In this document: in pieces, positions 34,173 to 43,051 of the stretch | Layout of the letters: each line of letters opens with the position of its first letter | How positions within the stretch are numbered: the stretch's first letter is position 1 | From: Siphonobacter aquaeclarae | GTDB lineage: Bacteria > Bacteroidota > Bacteroidia > Cytophagales > Spirosomataceae | Direction of reading: 5' to 3' | DNA length: 64,000 nt | Assembly: GCF_900103285.1 (NCBI RefSeq) | Contig: NZ_FNGS01000003.1 | Location: 485,997 to 549,996 of the forward strand | Program-made: the position numbers and the translations under genes | Notes under the pieces: model-generated | Database searches by the model: none | Told to the model about the DNA's origin: nothing | What the model saw: only the letters and a program-made list of their open reading frames with translations

Positions 34173-36530
34173 TCAGAATTTAAACGACCAGGAAACGCTC
34201 GGAATAATCGGAAACAGCGAAAGCTTCTTGAGCTTCCGGTTGATCCCGGCTTCTGTGTTTTCGGAGTCGTCGAAATAATAGAAAAACGGATTCTTGCGGC
34301 TGTAAGCGTTATACAGGCTAAGCTCCCAGGTACGCTCATACCGCCGGAATTTTTTATGCAACTGAACGCTCAGGTCCAGGCGGTGATAGGGTGCGGCGCG
34401 GAAGCTGTTTCGCTCCTCGTAGTCATACACGCGGCCTTTGAAGAGCGGATCGATACCTGTCGGGGAAGGCCCGGCGACGGTATAACTGGCCTGCGGCAAT
34501 GTCAGCGCCTGGCCGGTACCATACACCCAGGTTCCGGAAAGGGTGATTTTGGGGCTGAGGTGGTAGATACCGACAACTGAAAGGTCATGCCGCCGGTCGT
34601 ACCTCGCCCAGAATTTCTTTCCGCCATTGAGCTCGTCAAACTGATTCTGAATCCAGGATAATGTATAGCCGATCCAGCCCGAAAAACGCCCGATTTTTTT
34701 CTGGAGCAGCCACTCGGCGCCGTAGCTCCAGCCTTGGCCGGTGGTGATCTGCTCTTCCCAGGAGCGGTCGTTACTGCGGTTTTCTGCTGTTGCTTCGATA
34801 GTGCCGGTGTTCAGGAGGAAGGACGAGCCTTCCCGGTAGGCCAGAATCCCGTCCATTTTCTTGTAGAATCCTTCCAGCGTAACCGAAAAGGTCCGGTAGT
34901 CTTTCGCAACGCCCAGCGCCACCTGCCGGGACTGCTGCGGCGCAATCCGGTTGGTGGTCGGTACCCACAGGTCGGTTGGCAGGCCTATTCCGGAGCTCGA
35001 CAGCAGGTGAATATACTGGTTCATTGTTGCGAAGGAGCCTTTTACGGCCCACCGTCCCGGCAGCGAGTAGGAGGCCGCCAGCCGGGGCTCGGGCCGGGAG
35101 TACTGCTTTCCGTCAGTCAGGAAATAACTCAGTCGTACGCCGGCGTTTACCCGCAGTGCCGGAAACGGATGCCAGGTGTCTTCGGCATATACGCCGCCTT
35201 CGTAGCTGTCGATCGGATTGCTCCGGCTCAGCGCCTGGGAAATCAGCGTGTTTTCGACGGTGACGGCGCTTGGCGTAAACCGGTGGTAGGTAAGTGCTGC
35301 TCCTGCTTTGAGGGTATGATCCGGAGAAGGCATCCAGTCAAAATCGGTCCGAAGGGAGAAATCCCGGATGGCCGACTGGTAGAGGAGCCGGTATTCCGTC
35401 GTCGTCGCGTTAAACGTCTGGAAACTATTCGCGTTTACGCCAAACTTATAGTGGCTGAAAATGGCCGACGTATTGGCAAACAGCTTACCCGAAAACAGGT
35501 GATTCCAGCGGAGACTCCCCGTGGCGTTGCCCCAGTTCAGGCCGCCCGACTGCTTCCCCTGTCCGATTTCAGACGAAAAAGAAAACCGGTCCTGTCCAAA
35601 ATAACCGCTCAGATATAGCTTGTTTTTTCGCCCGAAGTCATAATTAAGCTTGGCGTTGAGGTCGTAGAAATAGTACCCGCCCTTGTTTTCTTTCGGAAGA
35701 AATGGACGGATCAGCAGATCGGCATAGGTACGGCGACCGGAAATAATAAACGAGGATTTTTTTCCGGCAAGCGGGCCTTCCAGCACCAGTCGGCTGGAAA
35801 TGACACCCACGCCGCCTTCTCCGTGAAATCCTTCCTTGTTGCCCTCTTTCATCTGCATTTCGATGACAGATGAAAGGCGACCCCCGTATCGCGCCGGAAA
35901 ACCACCTTTGACCAGCTCCACCGATTTCAGTGCATCTCCGTTGAAAAGCGAGAAAAAGCCGAAAAGGTGAAAGGTGTTGTATACGGGCGCGTCGTCGAGG
36001 ATGATGAGGTTCTGGTCGGGACCGCCACCGCGGATGTAGAGGCCGGAATTTCCTTCCGAGCCTTTCTGAACACCGGGCAGCAATTGGAGGACTTTCAGCA
36101 CGTCTTTTTCACCCAGGAGCGCCGGAATTTCACGTACCTGCTGTATCGGCACCGAAACGGAAGACATCTGCACGGTTTCGCTTACTCCCGGGCTGGCGCC
36201 GGCTGTGACGACTACCTCGTTCAGGTCCTGCCCGGCGGCTTCCAGAGAGACATTAAGCTCGCTTTGCCCGGCAAGCGAATAAACCTGCGTCCGGAAGCCT
36301 ACGGACGAAAAGGTAACAACAAGCGTATCTGTCCTCGGAAGCGTGATGGAGTAAAAACCGTAGCGGTTGGTTGTAGTACCTGCTTTCAGATGGGGAACGT
36401 ATACTGTCACTCCGGGCAGCAGTTCGCCCGATCCGTTTTCCCGGACATACCCGCTCAATGTCCGGCGTACCGTCTGGCCGTAGGAAATCGTACAAAACAA
36501 GATGCCGAACAGGACAAGGACCGGCCGCAT
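34173..36530 (-). CDS. TonB-dependent receptor with carboxypeptidase-like N-terminal domain
   Basis: A 785-residue outer membrane receptor. In order: signal peptide (residues 1-18), carboxypeptidase-regulatory-like domain (about 20-105, LSGYVRENGSGELLPGVTVY), plug (about 125-235, with LLPGVQKGSEGNSGLYIRGG and VKGGFPARYGGRLSSV) and beta-barrel ending SVSWSFKF. It forms a two-gene unit with the DUF4249 lipoprotein. This pairing, rather than SusD, is typical of another receptor class in the Bacteroidota. The ligand is unknown. Confidence 0.93.
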   Translation of the reverse strand: MRPVLVLFGILFCTISYGQTVRRTLSGYVRENGSGELLPGVTVYVPHLKAGTTTNRYGFYSITLPRTDTLVVTFSSVGFRTQVYSLAGQSELNVSLEAAGQDLNEVVVTAGASPGVSETVQMSSVSVPIQQVREIPALLGEKDVLKVLQLLPGVQKGSEGNSGLYIRGGGPDQNLIILDDAPVYNTFHLFGFFSLFNGDALKSVELVKGGFPARYGGRLSSVIEMQMKEGNKEGFHGEGGVGVISSRLVLEGPLAGKKSSFIISGRRTYADLLIRPFLPKENKGGYYFYDLNAKLNYDFGRKNKLYLSGYFGQDRFSFSSEIGQGKQSGGLNWGNATGSLRWNHLFSGKLFANTSAIFSHYKFGVNANSFQTFNATTTEYRLLYQSAIRDFSLRTDFDWMPSPDHTLKAGAALTYHRFTPSAVTVENTLISQALSRSNPIDSYEGGVYAEDTWHPFPALRVNAGVRLSYFLTDGKQYSRPEPRLAASYSLPGRWAVKGSFATMNQYIHLLSSSGIGLPTDLWVPTTNRIAPQQSRQVALGVAKDYRTFSVTLEGFYKKMDGILAYREGSSFLLNTGTIEATAENRSNDRSWEEQITTGQGWSYGAEWLLQKKIGRFSGWIGYTLSWIQNQFDELNGGKKFWARYDRRHDLSVVGIYHLSPKITLSGTWVYGTGQALTLPQASYTVAGPSPTGIDPLFKGRVYDYEERNSFRAAPYHRLDLSVQLHKKFRRYERTWELSLYNAYSRKNPFFYYFDDSENTEAGINRKLKKLSLFPIIPSVSWSFKF

Positions 36531-36587
36531 AGGAATTCAGAGGTGGTACGACGGAGTCTGTTTCTCCGTCAGGGCAACATAATTCTA

Positions 36588-37196
36588 TCAAAAAGGGGTG
36601 TTGAGACGGGGTGTCAGTTTTTTTCGTACCCGGCTGATTTCGTGGTAGCTGACGTTGATATACGAAGCAATAACCTTCTGGGAAAGGCGGCCCCGGAGGT
36701 GGGGATGTACTTCTTCAAACACCTGAAACCGCTGGCGGGGCGACCGGAAACGGAGCATCTGGCTGCGTTCCTTGTGTTTGATAACCGATTCCTCCGTCAG
36801 CTTCATCACGAGACCGAAATAGTCGGGATATTCCCGCTGAAGCCGGTAAAACTGAGTATAGTGCAGGGAAAACAGCAGGCTGTCTTCCAGTACTTCGATG
36901 TATTCCGTGGCCGGCGTCTGCCGGTAAAAACTCATGGGCGAAAAGGCCGTTTCACCCTCTGCCGAAATCCAGGAAGTAACTTCCCGGGGGCCGTCCGCTT
37001 CGTCGGTGAACAGGTAGCTCCGCGCGATACCCTTCTCGATAAAATGCATCCACTCGTTGGTTTGCCCCGGCGACAACAGGGTGGTTCCGCGGGGATACCG
37101 GCCCTTGTGAATCGAGTTCATGAGGTCTTCCGAGGCTTCGGGAGAGAGCATTTCGGCGAAGTCATTCAGCCGGGTGATACGGATTCGCGGGATCAT
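36588..37196 (-). CDS. Crp/Fnr-family transcriptional regulator (first of two paralogues)
   Basis: A 202-residue regulator with an N-terminal cyclic-nucleotide-binding-like beta-barrel (SPGQTNEWMHFIEKGIARSY) and a C-terminal helix-turn-helix (LRGRLSQKVIASYINVSYHE, ISRVRKKL). It lacks the usual RxSA-type cAMP pocket, as expected for this Bacteroidota subgroup, so its effector is unknown. It lies 57 bases beyond the start of the TonB receptor gene on the same strand, and may control it. The next upstream gene is a clear paralogue. Confidence 0.87.
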   Translation of the reverse strand: MIPRIRITRLNDFAEMLSPEASEDLMNSIHKGRYPRGTTLLSPGQTNEWMHFIEKGIARSYLFTDEADGPREVTSWISAEGETAFSPMSFYRQTPATEYIEVLEDSLLFSLHYTQFYRLQREYPDYFGLVMKLTEESVIKHKERSQMLRFRSPRQRFQVFEEVHPHLRGRLSQKVIASYINVSYHEISRVRKKLTPRLNTPF

Positions 37197-37261
37197 GGCA
37201 TCGTCGGAACGTTGTTCAATGATACATATAAATCACTGACAAACAGCCCGAAGGACCTCAA

Positions 37262-37297
37262 AAAAAACGTGAACATCCTGACAGGTGTTCACGTTTT
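37262..37297 (-). terminator. terminator-like hairpin in crp-crp gap
   Basis: AAAAACGTGAACA (37262-37274) and TGTTCACGTTTTT (37285-37297) are perfect complements around a 10-nt loop. The stem gives a T-run on either strand. It probably ends transcripts of the upstream regulator gene. Confidence 0.7.
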
Positions 37298-37347
37298 TCA
37301 ACAGCAAATAGAGTTTGTGAGTTGGATAGAAGGTTCTTCGGATTTAA

Positions 37348-37380
37348 AAAACCGCTCCGGCGCGTAGACAGAGCGGTTTT
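37348..37380. terminator. second terminator-like hairpin in crp-crp gap
   Basis: AAAACCGCTC (37348-37357) and GAGCGGTTTT (37371-37380) are perfect 10-bp complements around a 13-nt loop. Confidence 0.6.
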
Positions 37381-37386
37381 GATATC

Positions 37387-37424
37387 GTCAGACGTGCTTC
37401 ACAAAATAAGCCATAACGTCTGAC
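37387..37424. repeat. inverted repeat in crp-crp gap
   Basis: GTCAGACGT (37387-37395) and ACGTCTGAC (37416-37424) are perfect 9-bp complements separated by 20 nt. It could be a regulator site or a weak hairpin. Confidence 0.45.
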
Positions 37425-37431
37425 AAGTATT

Positions 37432-37467
37432 TTGCGCGAACGCAAGTTCTTCGTTGCGTTTGCGCAA
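37432..37467 (-). repeat. inverted repeat abutting second crp-like gene
   Basis: TTGCGCGAACGCAA (37432-37445) pairs with TTGCGTTTGCGCAA (37454-37467) with one wobble, ending 2 bases from the stop of the upstream regulator gene. Confidence 0.55.
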
Positions 37468-37469
37468 GT

Positions 37470-38084
37470 TTACCGGGTGCCTCGCGCAATCTGCGTACGG
37501 ATCCGACTGATTTGATAATAGCTCATGTTGAGGTAGGAGGCGAGGATACTTTGCGAAAGTCGCCCGCGGAGGAAAGGATACTGCCGGTCGAAAGCCAGGT
37601 ACCGGTTCAGCGGCGACCGCATCCGCAGCAACTGTGTCCGGGCATCGTAGATCAGCAGGTATTGTTCGGTAAACTGGAGGACAAACCGCGCGAAATCCGC
37701 GTACCGGCGTTGCAGTTCAAGAAAATCCTCGCGGGAAAGGGTAAAAACCGTACTGTCTTCCAGTACTTCCAGGTATTCGGCCGACGGAATCTGCCGGTAG
37801 AAACTCTCCGTCGCCATCGCTACGCCACCTTCCGCTACGATCCACGCGGTTATTTCCCTTGGTTCGCGCTCGTCTTCTTCTTCGAAATAATAGCTGCGCA
37901 TTAGACCCTTTTCTACAAAATACAGGCATTCCCCGATTTTGCCGGGCGTCAGAACAATAGAGCCTTTGGGATAAAACTGATATTGAAGAACCTGAAAGAC
38001 GGCTTTTTGCGTAGCCTCGGACAGAGGTTTCATCTGCTCGCTCAGGTGGTTTTTCGGGGCTGGAGAAGGGGGTGATGCTGACAT
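37470..38084 (-). CDS. Crp/Fnr-family transcriptional regulator (second paralogue)
   Basis: A 204-residue paralogue of the downstream regulator. Shared segments include TPGKIGECLYFVEKGLMRSY, SFYRQIPSAEYLEVLEDS and LRGRLSQSILASYLNMSYYQ with the recognition region ISRIRTQIARGTR. The pair probably arose by tandem duplication. The effector and targets are unknown. The paralogues are separated by about 270 bases carrying four inverted repeats. Confidence 0.87.
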   Translation of the reverse strand: MSASPPSPAPKNHLSEQMKPLSEATQKAVFQVLQYQFYPKGSIVLTPGKIGECLYFVEKGLMRSYYFEEEDEREPREITAWIVAEGGVAMATESFYRQIPSAEYLEVLEDSTVFTLSREDFLELQRRYADFARFVLQFTEQYLLIYDARTQLLRMRSPLNRYLAFDRQYPFLRGRLSQSILASYLNMSYYQISRIRTQIARGTR

Positions 38085-38419
38085 GGCTATACTAACGAAC
38101 GCTCAATCTTACGAAGTATTGAGGAGTTGCAGTTATTAAAAAATAGCCGCCATTTATTAATTATTGGACCAAGGTATTGATTTTGAAGGTTTTAGCCGGA
38201 CTGGAAACAGCCGAACCGCTCTTCGGAAGTTCCGCAGGATATCCGAAGCCCAGCTATAAAACATATTTATCTTTTGACCCTTGACAAAAGGGTTTTGGGC
38301 GAGCGTGGTACGGAATCGTTGGTTGCGGGAAATGTAAATCAGATATAAACCTGACTTATCTGAACTTCGCGAGGTCCTTCGGAACATCTCGAAGCGCACT
38401 TCGAAGAGCAGTACGGCGG
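38085..38419. other. intergenic region with possible decayed gene end
   Basis: No intact gene is visible. The segment 38157-38192 on the reverse strand reads PAKTFKINTLVQ-stop, resembling the C-terminus of the neighbouring lipoprotein (PKPFKISVLVQ-stop), and the DNA matches at about two thirds of positions there. A small ACCCTT/AAGGGT stem lies at 38277-38293. The rest holds nothing I recognise. Confidence 0.35.
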
Positions 38420-38956
38420 CTATTGAACCAGAACGCTGATTTTGAAGGGCTTGGGCTCGCCGAAAAACAACTGCTGGAAGCCTTCGATCTGGTAAGCGGA
38501 AAGACGACCCGCCCGGGTTTCCAGGGTTAGTATACGTTCCGACTCGAACAAATAGTTTTTATCCAATAGCGAAGCCTTGATTTTCCGGGGTATTCCCGTT
38601 GAATCCCGGATCACCTCCAGGAACTGCACCGGAAGCTGTTCTCCCTCGCGCAGGCGGTAGGAAACCGTTGCCGCCGACAGGGTATCCGCCATGTAGCTCC
38701 GCGCAAAAGCAGGCTTATTGAGATCGGCCTGCAAGAAAAGATCCAGTTCCTTCTTCCAGTCGACGTCTTTCGTCAGCAAACGGTCGGATTCCTCGCTGAC
38801 GATGACTTCTTTCCGGACCATCGGCTTGTTTTTCTCCAGCCAGGCAATTTGTTGATCCAGATAGCCTTTGAGGTCGAAATACGTCGTTGCCGTCCGGTTA
38901 TCCGCCGGACTGCAGCCTGTCAGCAGCAGAAAGGAAAGCAGGGAAAGCTTTTTCAT
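38420..38956 (-). CDS. lipoprotein of unknown function
   Basis: A 178-residue predicted lipoprotein: signal MKKLSLLSFLLLTGC with lipid Cys at 15. The mature part has charged helical stretches (LKGYLDQQIAWLEKNKP) and later alternating hydrophobic beta-like segments ending FKISVLVQ. I do not recognise a named family. It lies downstream of the epimerase gene on the same strand, beyond that gene's terminator. A fragment resembling its last residues is found about 260 bases further downstream. Confidence 0.7.
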   Translation of the reverse strand: MKKLSLLSFLLLTGCSPADNRTATTYFDLKGYLDQQIAWLEKNKPMVRKEVIVSEESDRLLTKDVDWKKELDLFLQADLNKPAFARSYMADTLSAATVSYRLREGEQLPVQFLEVIRDSTGIPRKIKASLLDKNYLFESERILTLETRAGRLSAYQIEGFQQLFFGEPKPFKISVLVQ

Positions 38957-39001
38957 ATCGTCGGTAACCGCCGGAGAGATCGCTTAGTTTCCGGGTCACG
39001 T

Positions 39002-39033
39002 AAAAAAGCAGGCAGCCCGCGCGGGGCTGCCTG
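39002..39033 (-). terminator. terminator after epimerase gene
   Basis: CAGGCAGCCC (39009-39018) and GGGCTGCCTG (39024-39033) form a perfect 10-bp stem. On the reverse strand it is followed by six T residues. Confidence 0.88.
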
Positions 39034-39041
39034 TCGTAACC

Positions 39042-40103
39042 TTATTTCAGGACGTAGCTGAGCTGCTCGGCATTTTCCTGCAGCCATTCGTGTACTTCTT
39101 CTACGATCTGACGAATCGAAATCTCGGGCTTCCAGCCGGTCAGCGCCGTTACTTTTGAGTTGTCAGTGATGTACAGGGGAATATCGGCCGTACGTCCTTC
39201 CGTCACAGCTTTGATCGGAATGGTCTTACCCGTTACTTCCTGACAGATCTTCGTCAGTTCAACAAGGGAAGTGCTGACCTCAACACCGCCGCCGACGTTG
39301 AGAATCTCGCCGTTGACCTGGTCCATGTGGTGCAGCTGCCAGTCAACCAGCCGGTACAAATCCGCCACGTGCAACATGTCACGGGTTTGCTTGCCGGTAC
39401 CGTTGAAGCCGATGTACGCCAGTTGCTGCTCGTAAAAATGCCGGGCAACCCACAGTACCATGACCCCCTGATCGGCTTTTCCCATCTGCCAGGGGCCGGT
39501 CAGGACACCGCAGCGGTTGATGACCGTTTTCAGGCCGTAAAATTCGTTGTACTCGTGGATCATCAGCTCGGAGGCCAGTTTGGTGGCTCCGTAGAGCGAC
39601 CGGGCGCCGTCGAGCGGGAAATACTCTCCGATACCCTTTTCCGATGCGCCGGGCAGCGGTTGCTGTTGTGCAAGGGCAAAGCGCGTGTCTTCCTCGACGT
39701 AGGTCAGCTTTTCCAGCGGCTTGATCGGATAGATCCGGCTGGTGGAAAGGAAAACGAAGGCTGCCTTGTGCTTCAGGGCGAAATTGAGACAGTTGATCGT
39801 GCCGACGAGGTTGGTATTGATCAGGTAATCAGGCGACCCGTTCAGGCCGGCGAGAACCGAAGGCTCTGCCGAGGCTTCGATCACGGCGTCTACCGCGGGA
39901 ATAGAATCGAAGTCTTCCCTGGACCGGATATCCCCGTGAACGAACTCAACACCCGCTGCCTTGAGGCGGTTGATGTTCAGTTCCGAACCGCGGCGCTTCA
40001 GGTTGTCGAGGGCATATACCTCGTACGACGGATAGTTTTTTTTGAGGCTGAGGGCAAGAGCGGAGCCGACGAAACCGGCGCCTCCGGTGATCAGGATTTT
40101 CAT
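39042..40103 (-). CDS. NAD-dependent sugar epimerase (CDP-paratose 2-epimerase-like)
   Basis: A 353-residue extended short-chain dehydrogenase. The nucleotide motif GGAGFVG is at residues 7-13 and the catalytic pair Y171-x-x-x-K175 lies in LYGATK. The segment ALDNLKRRGSELNINRLKAAGVE-type is characteristic of CDP-paratose/CDP-tyvelose 2-epimerases, acting in surface sugar synthesis, but substrate is inferred. The frame extends upstream to 40151. The ATG at 40103 is chosen because MKILITGGAGFVG is the family start. Confidence 0.86.
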   Translation of the reverse strand: MKILITGGAGFVGSALALSLKKNYPSYEVYALDNLKRRGSELNINRLKAAGVEFVHGDIRSREDFDSIPAVDAVIEASAEPSVLAGLNGSPDYLINTNLVGTINCLNFALKHKAAFVFLSTSRIYPIKPLEKLTYVEEDTRFALAQQQPLPGASEKGIGEYFPLDGARSLYGATKLASELMIHEYNEFYGLKTVINRCGVLTGPWQMGKADQGVMVLWVARHFYEQQLAYIGFNGTGKQTRDMLHVADLYRLVDWQLHHMDQVNGEILNVGGGVEVSTSLVELTKICQEVTGKTIPIKAVTEGRTADIPLYITDNSKVTALTGWKPEISIRQIVEEVHEWLQENAEQLSYVLK

Positions 40104-40112
40104 TCGTGAGTG

Positions 40113-40136
40113 AAAAAGGGCGGTACTTCCCCGCCC
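40113..40136 (-). terminator. terminator after kup
   Basis: GGGCGG (40118-40123) pairs with CCGCCC (40131-40136). On the reverse strand the stem is followed by TTTTT. It separates kup from the epimerase gene. Confidence 0.7.
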
Positions 40137-40161
40137 ATCGTTAACAGACAATAAAAACGGG

Positions 40162-42105
40162 TCAGGAAGTCACCCGCTTGAGATCAAAATTCTGGGCCGG
40201 CCGGATGATCAACGGTACTTTCTCGATCTTCACAGCGGAGCTGTCGAGACCAAACCAGCGATCTTCCGACGTCGTAAAACCTTTGATAAAAAAATAGGCC
40301 TGCATCGTCATGCGCTCCCAGAAAGGCAGGTCGTTTTCGAACGAAAGGAATTTTTCCAGTACCACAAAACGGAAATCGCCGATGACATTCTGTTTGTTGA
40401 GCGACTCATACCGCGACGTGATATCTACTTCCTTATTGCGGACCATGTCTTCGATAACTCTCCGGAAATACAGGTTGATCCGCTGTTCCACCCGGAAACC
40501 GAGCTTAAACGTCACCTTGATGACATCGTCCGGAGCAATGACGTTGACCTTATACTCCATCGTGTACGGCTCATCGACGGTATCTACGTGAACAAACCAG
40601 TAGATATCCGCCCGCTTTGGCCGTTTTTGGAAGATAGAATAGATAATCTTCGATTCGATTTCACTCACCCGCGACGCATTCGACATAAAAATCAGGTGCG
40701 TAGCGTACTTCGGAATCGACATATCCCGGCTGAGTTCTTTCAGCGGCTCCGTGTATTCGGAAAGCTTGACGTATTCGGTCAGTCGGGCTTTGATGTTGAA
40801 CGACCGCAGCCAGATAATCATCACCCCGGCGATCATCGCACCGATGAGAAGCGATACCCAGCCGCCATGCGTAAACTTCAGCAGGTTGGCAACGAGGAAG
40901 GAAAGCTCAATCCCCATGTAGACAACCAGAAAAAGAACAACGGTGTAAAAGTTGTATCGATGTGTATAGAGATAGTAGGCCATGAGCATGGTAGTCATGA
41001 GCATGGTACCTGTAATAGCTAATCCATAAGCTGCTTCCATATTCCCGGACTCGCGGAAATAAAGAACGACGCCGACGCAGCCGGCCCACAGCAGCCAGTT
41101 GACGCTGGAGACATATAACTGCCCCCGCTCATCCGACGGATAGCGGAGCCGTACCTTCGGCCAGAAGTTGAGGCGGATGGCTTCGGAAATCAGCGTAAAA
41201 GACCCGGAAATCAACGCCTGGCTGGCAATAATCGCCGCCAGCGTAGCGATCGTAATACCGGGAAGAAGAAACCACTCCGGCATCATTTCATAAATCGGCT
41301 TCCGGCCACGCAGGAATTCTCCCTGGTGAGACAGGAGCCACACCCCCTGCCCGAAATACTGAAGAATCAGGCAGGCTTTGACGAAAATCCAGGATACCCG
41401 GATGTTCCCGCGGCCGCAGTGCCCCATGTCAGAATAGAGTGCTTCGGCCCCTGTCGTACAGAGGAATACCGCACCGAGCAGCCAGAAGCCGCCGGGTTCT
41501 TTGGTAAGCATCTCCCAAGCATAGTAGGGACTGAGTGCACGGAGGACCGTCCAATCCTTCGAAATCCACATAATCCCGAAGAAACCCAGCATACCAAACC
41601 AGACGAACATCATCGGTCCGAACGAGCGGCCGACGATCTTCGTGCCCAGCGCCTGAATCAGGAACAACAGCGTCAGAATGGCAATGATGATGTAAATCAA
41701 ATAGTGTTCGATCTCCGGATAGCGTATTTCAAGCCCTTCAACGGCTGACGCCACGGAGATAGGCGGGGTAATGATGCCGTCGGCCAGAAGCGCCGCCCCG
41801 CCGATAATCGCCGGTATCGTCAGCCACCTGGCATGCTTGCGAACCAGGGTATAGAGGGCGAAAATTCCGCCTTCACCCCTGTTGTCGGCCCGCAGAATCA
41901 GCGTGACGTACTTCAGCGTGGTTTGCAGGGTTAATGTCCAGAAAACGCAGGATAAGGCGCCAAGAACAACAGCCTGGGTGATCGGTTTGTCTCCGAAAAC
42001 GGCTGACATAACGTAAAGAGGAGAGGTACCGATATCTCCGTAAATGATACCGAGGGCTACCAGCAGTCCCGCGGGTGTCACCTTGTCCAGGTGTTTGTGA
42101 TCCAT
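40162..42105 (-). CDS. kup: KUP/HAK/KT-type potassium uptake protein
   Basis: A 647-residue inner membrane potassium:proton symporter. It begins MDHKHLDKVTPAGLLVALGI with the family hallmark GIIYGDIGTSPLYV, about 12 transmembrane segments (GGEGGIFALY-type loop visible as RGEGGIFALYTLV) and a cytoplasmic C-terminal domain of about 190 residues. Length is normal. A strong -7 element is directly upstream. Confidence 0.95.
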   Translation of the reverse strand: MDHKHLDKVTPAGLLVALGIIYGDIGTSPLYVMSAVFGDKPITQAVVLGALSCVFWTLTLQTTLKYVTLILRADNRGEGGIFALYTLVRKHARWLTIPAIIGGAALLADGIITPPISVASAVEGLEIRYPEIEHYLIYIIIAILTLLFLIQALGTKIVGRSFGPMMFVWFGMLGFFGIMWISKDWTVLRALSPYYAWEMLTKEPGGFWLLGAVFLCTTGAEALYSDMGHCGRGNIRVSWIFVKACLILQYFGQGVWLLSHQGEFLRGRKPIYEMMPEWFLLPGITIATLAAIIASQALISGSFTLISEAIRLNFWPKVRLRYPSDERGQLYVSSVNWLLWAGCVGVVLYFRESGNMEAAYGLAITGTMLMTTMLMAYYLYTHRYNFYTVVLFLVVYMGIELSFLVANLLKFTHGGWVSLLIGAMIAGVMIIWLRSFNIKARLTEYVKLSEYTEPLKELSRDMSIPKYATHLIFMSNASRVSEIESKIIYSIFQKRPKRADIYWFVHVDTVDEPYTMEYKVNVIAPDDVIKVTFKLGFRVEQRINLYFRRVIEDMVRNKEVDITSRYESLNKQNVIGDFRFVVLEKFLSFENDLPFWERMTMQAYFFIKGFTTSEDRWFGLDSSAVKIEKVPLIIRPAQNFDLKRVTS

Positions 42106-42127
42106 GTGGTGATAGGCTTGGGAGCCA

Positions 42128-42157
42128 CAAAGTTAGATTTTTTCGACTTCGGGCAAG
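42128..42157 (-). promoter_or_regulatory. kup promoter
   Basis: The reverse strand reads TAACTTTG (42135 to 42128), an exact -7 match, with CTTG 18 bases upstream as a partial -33 element. The -7 lies 23 bases upstream of the kup ATG. Confidence 0.6.
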
Positions 42158-42181
42158 AGGGTAGCCTAAATTACCAGTGGG

Positions 42182-42360
42182 TTATAGGCTTTAGGCAATA
42201 AGCTATAGGCTTTAAGCAATATACGGCAGACGAGCCTGCCTGCATATCTTTCCGGAAGGCTGTCTGCTTTAAGTCTGGTGCCAGTTTCCAGGTCCGGAAT
42301 ATAAAAAGCTGGTTTCTTTCGCAGCCCTTTGCTTATCGCTTAGAGCCTACTGCTTAAAAC
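42182..42360. repeat. TARGCNN heptamer-word inverted repeat between kup and rhodanese gene
   Basis: The left block (42182-42220) has 7-nt words TATAGGC, TTTAGGC, AATAAGC, TATAGGC, TTTAAGC. The right block (42329-42360) carries complementary words (GCTTA, GCCTA at 7-nt spacing). About 110 nt of non-repetitive sequence separates them. The words match those at 52126-52183. Confidence 0.75.
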
Positions 42361-42364
42361 CTCC

Positions 42365-43051
42365 CTACCACACACTCTCCACTTCCTGCCGCAGGTTTCG
42401 TTCTTCGCGGTATCCGACGAGGCGGTTGACGAGCTTTCCGTTTTTGAACAGCAGCAACGTCGGAATTTCATCGATCTGGTAGCGCCGCGGGATTTCCGGG
42501 TCTTTGTCGGTATCGATTTTCAGAACGGCCACTTTTCCCGCCCACTCCTTCTTCAGCTTTTCGAGGATAGGCGCCTGTTTTTTGCAGGGACCGCACCAGT
42601 CGGCGTAAAAGTCGACCAGCACCACTGCATGCTCTTTCAGGCTGGCTTCCAGTACGTTTTTGGCTGTCGGCGGCGGAGTCAGCGCCGGCGCGGCGACCTT
42701 TTTGTTGGCGCTGGTCCATTTCAGATACCCGCCTTCCAGGTTATATACCTCCTTGAAACCCTGTTTGACGAGGTAGTCGGCCGCCGTCGCACTACGCCCG
42801 CCGGAGTAGCAGTAAACAAGTACCGGTTTATTTTTATCGAGCGATGCCGCCGCCGTCTTGAATGTTTCCGGATTTTTCCAGTCGACGTTTTTTGCCCCGG
42901 GAAGGTACCCCCGCTCAAACTCAGAAGGTGTCCGTACGTCGAGCAGCTGGGTATTGTCTTTCATTTTTGCCTCGAAAGCGTTGGCGTCGAGGTTGGTTTG
43001 TGCGCCGGCTGCCAGGGTTAGCAGGCTGAAGGCAAGAATCAGGTACTTCAT
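42365..43051 (-). CDS. exported rhodanese-thioredoxin fusion protein
   Basis: A 228-residue protein with a signal peptide (residues 1-17), a rhodanese domain (about 20-115; active-site loop C81-Y-S-G-G-R) and, after a proline/alanine linker (APALTPPPTA), a thioredoxin domain (about 130-228) with W-C153-G-P-C156-K. Both catalytic cysteine sites are intact. A periplasmic sulfur-transfer or persulfide-reducing role is plausible but inferred. Its ATG overlaps the nadB stop by 4 bases, so the two are translationally coupled. Confidence 0.9.
   Translation of the reverse strand: MKYLILAFSLLTLAAGAQTNLDANAFEAKMKDNTQLLDVRTPSEFERGYLPGAKNVDWKNPETFKTAAASLDKNKPVLVYCYSGGRSATAADYLVKQGFKEVYNLEGGYLKWTSANKKVAAPALTPPPTAKNVLEASLKEHAVVLVDFYADWCGPCKKQAPILEKLKKEWAGKVAVLKIDTDKDPEIPRRYQIDEIPTLLLFKNGKLVNRLVGYREERNLRQEVESVW

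Noticed and set aside
35967-37367. 466-residue forward frame across the TonB receptor start and first Crp-like gene
   Set aside because: Antisense to two supported genes and contains their hairpins; no domain visible.
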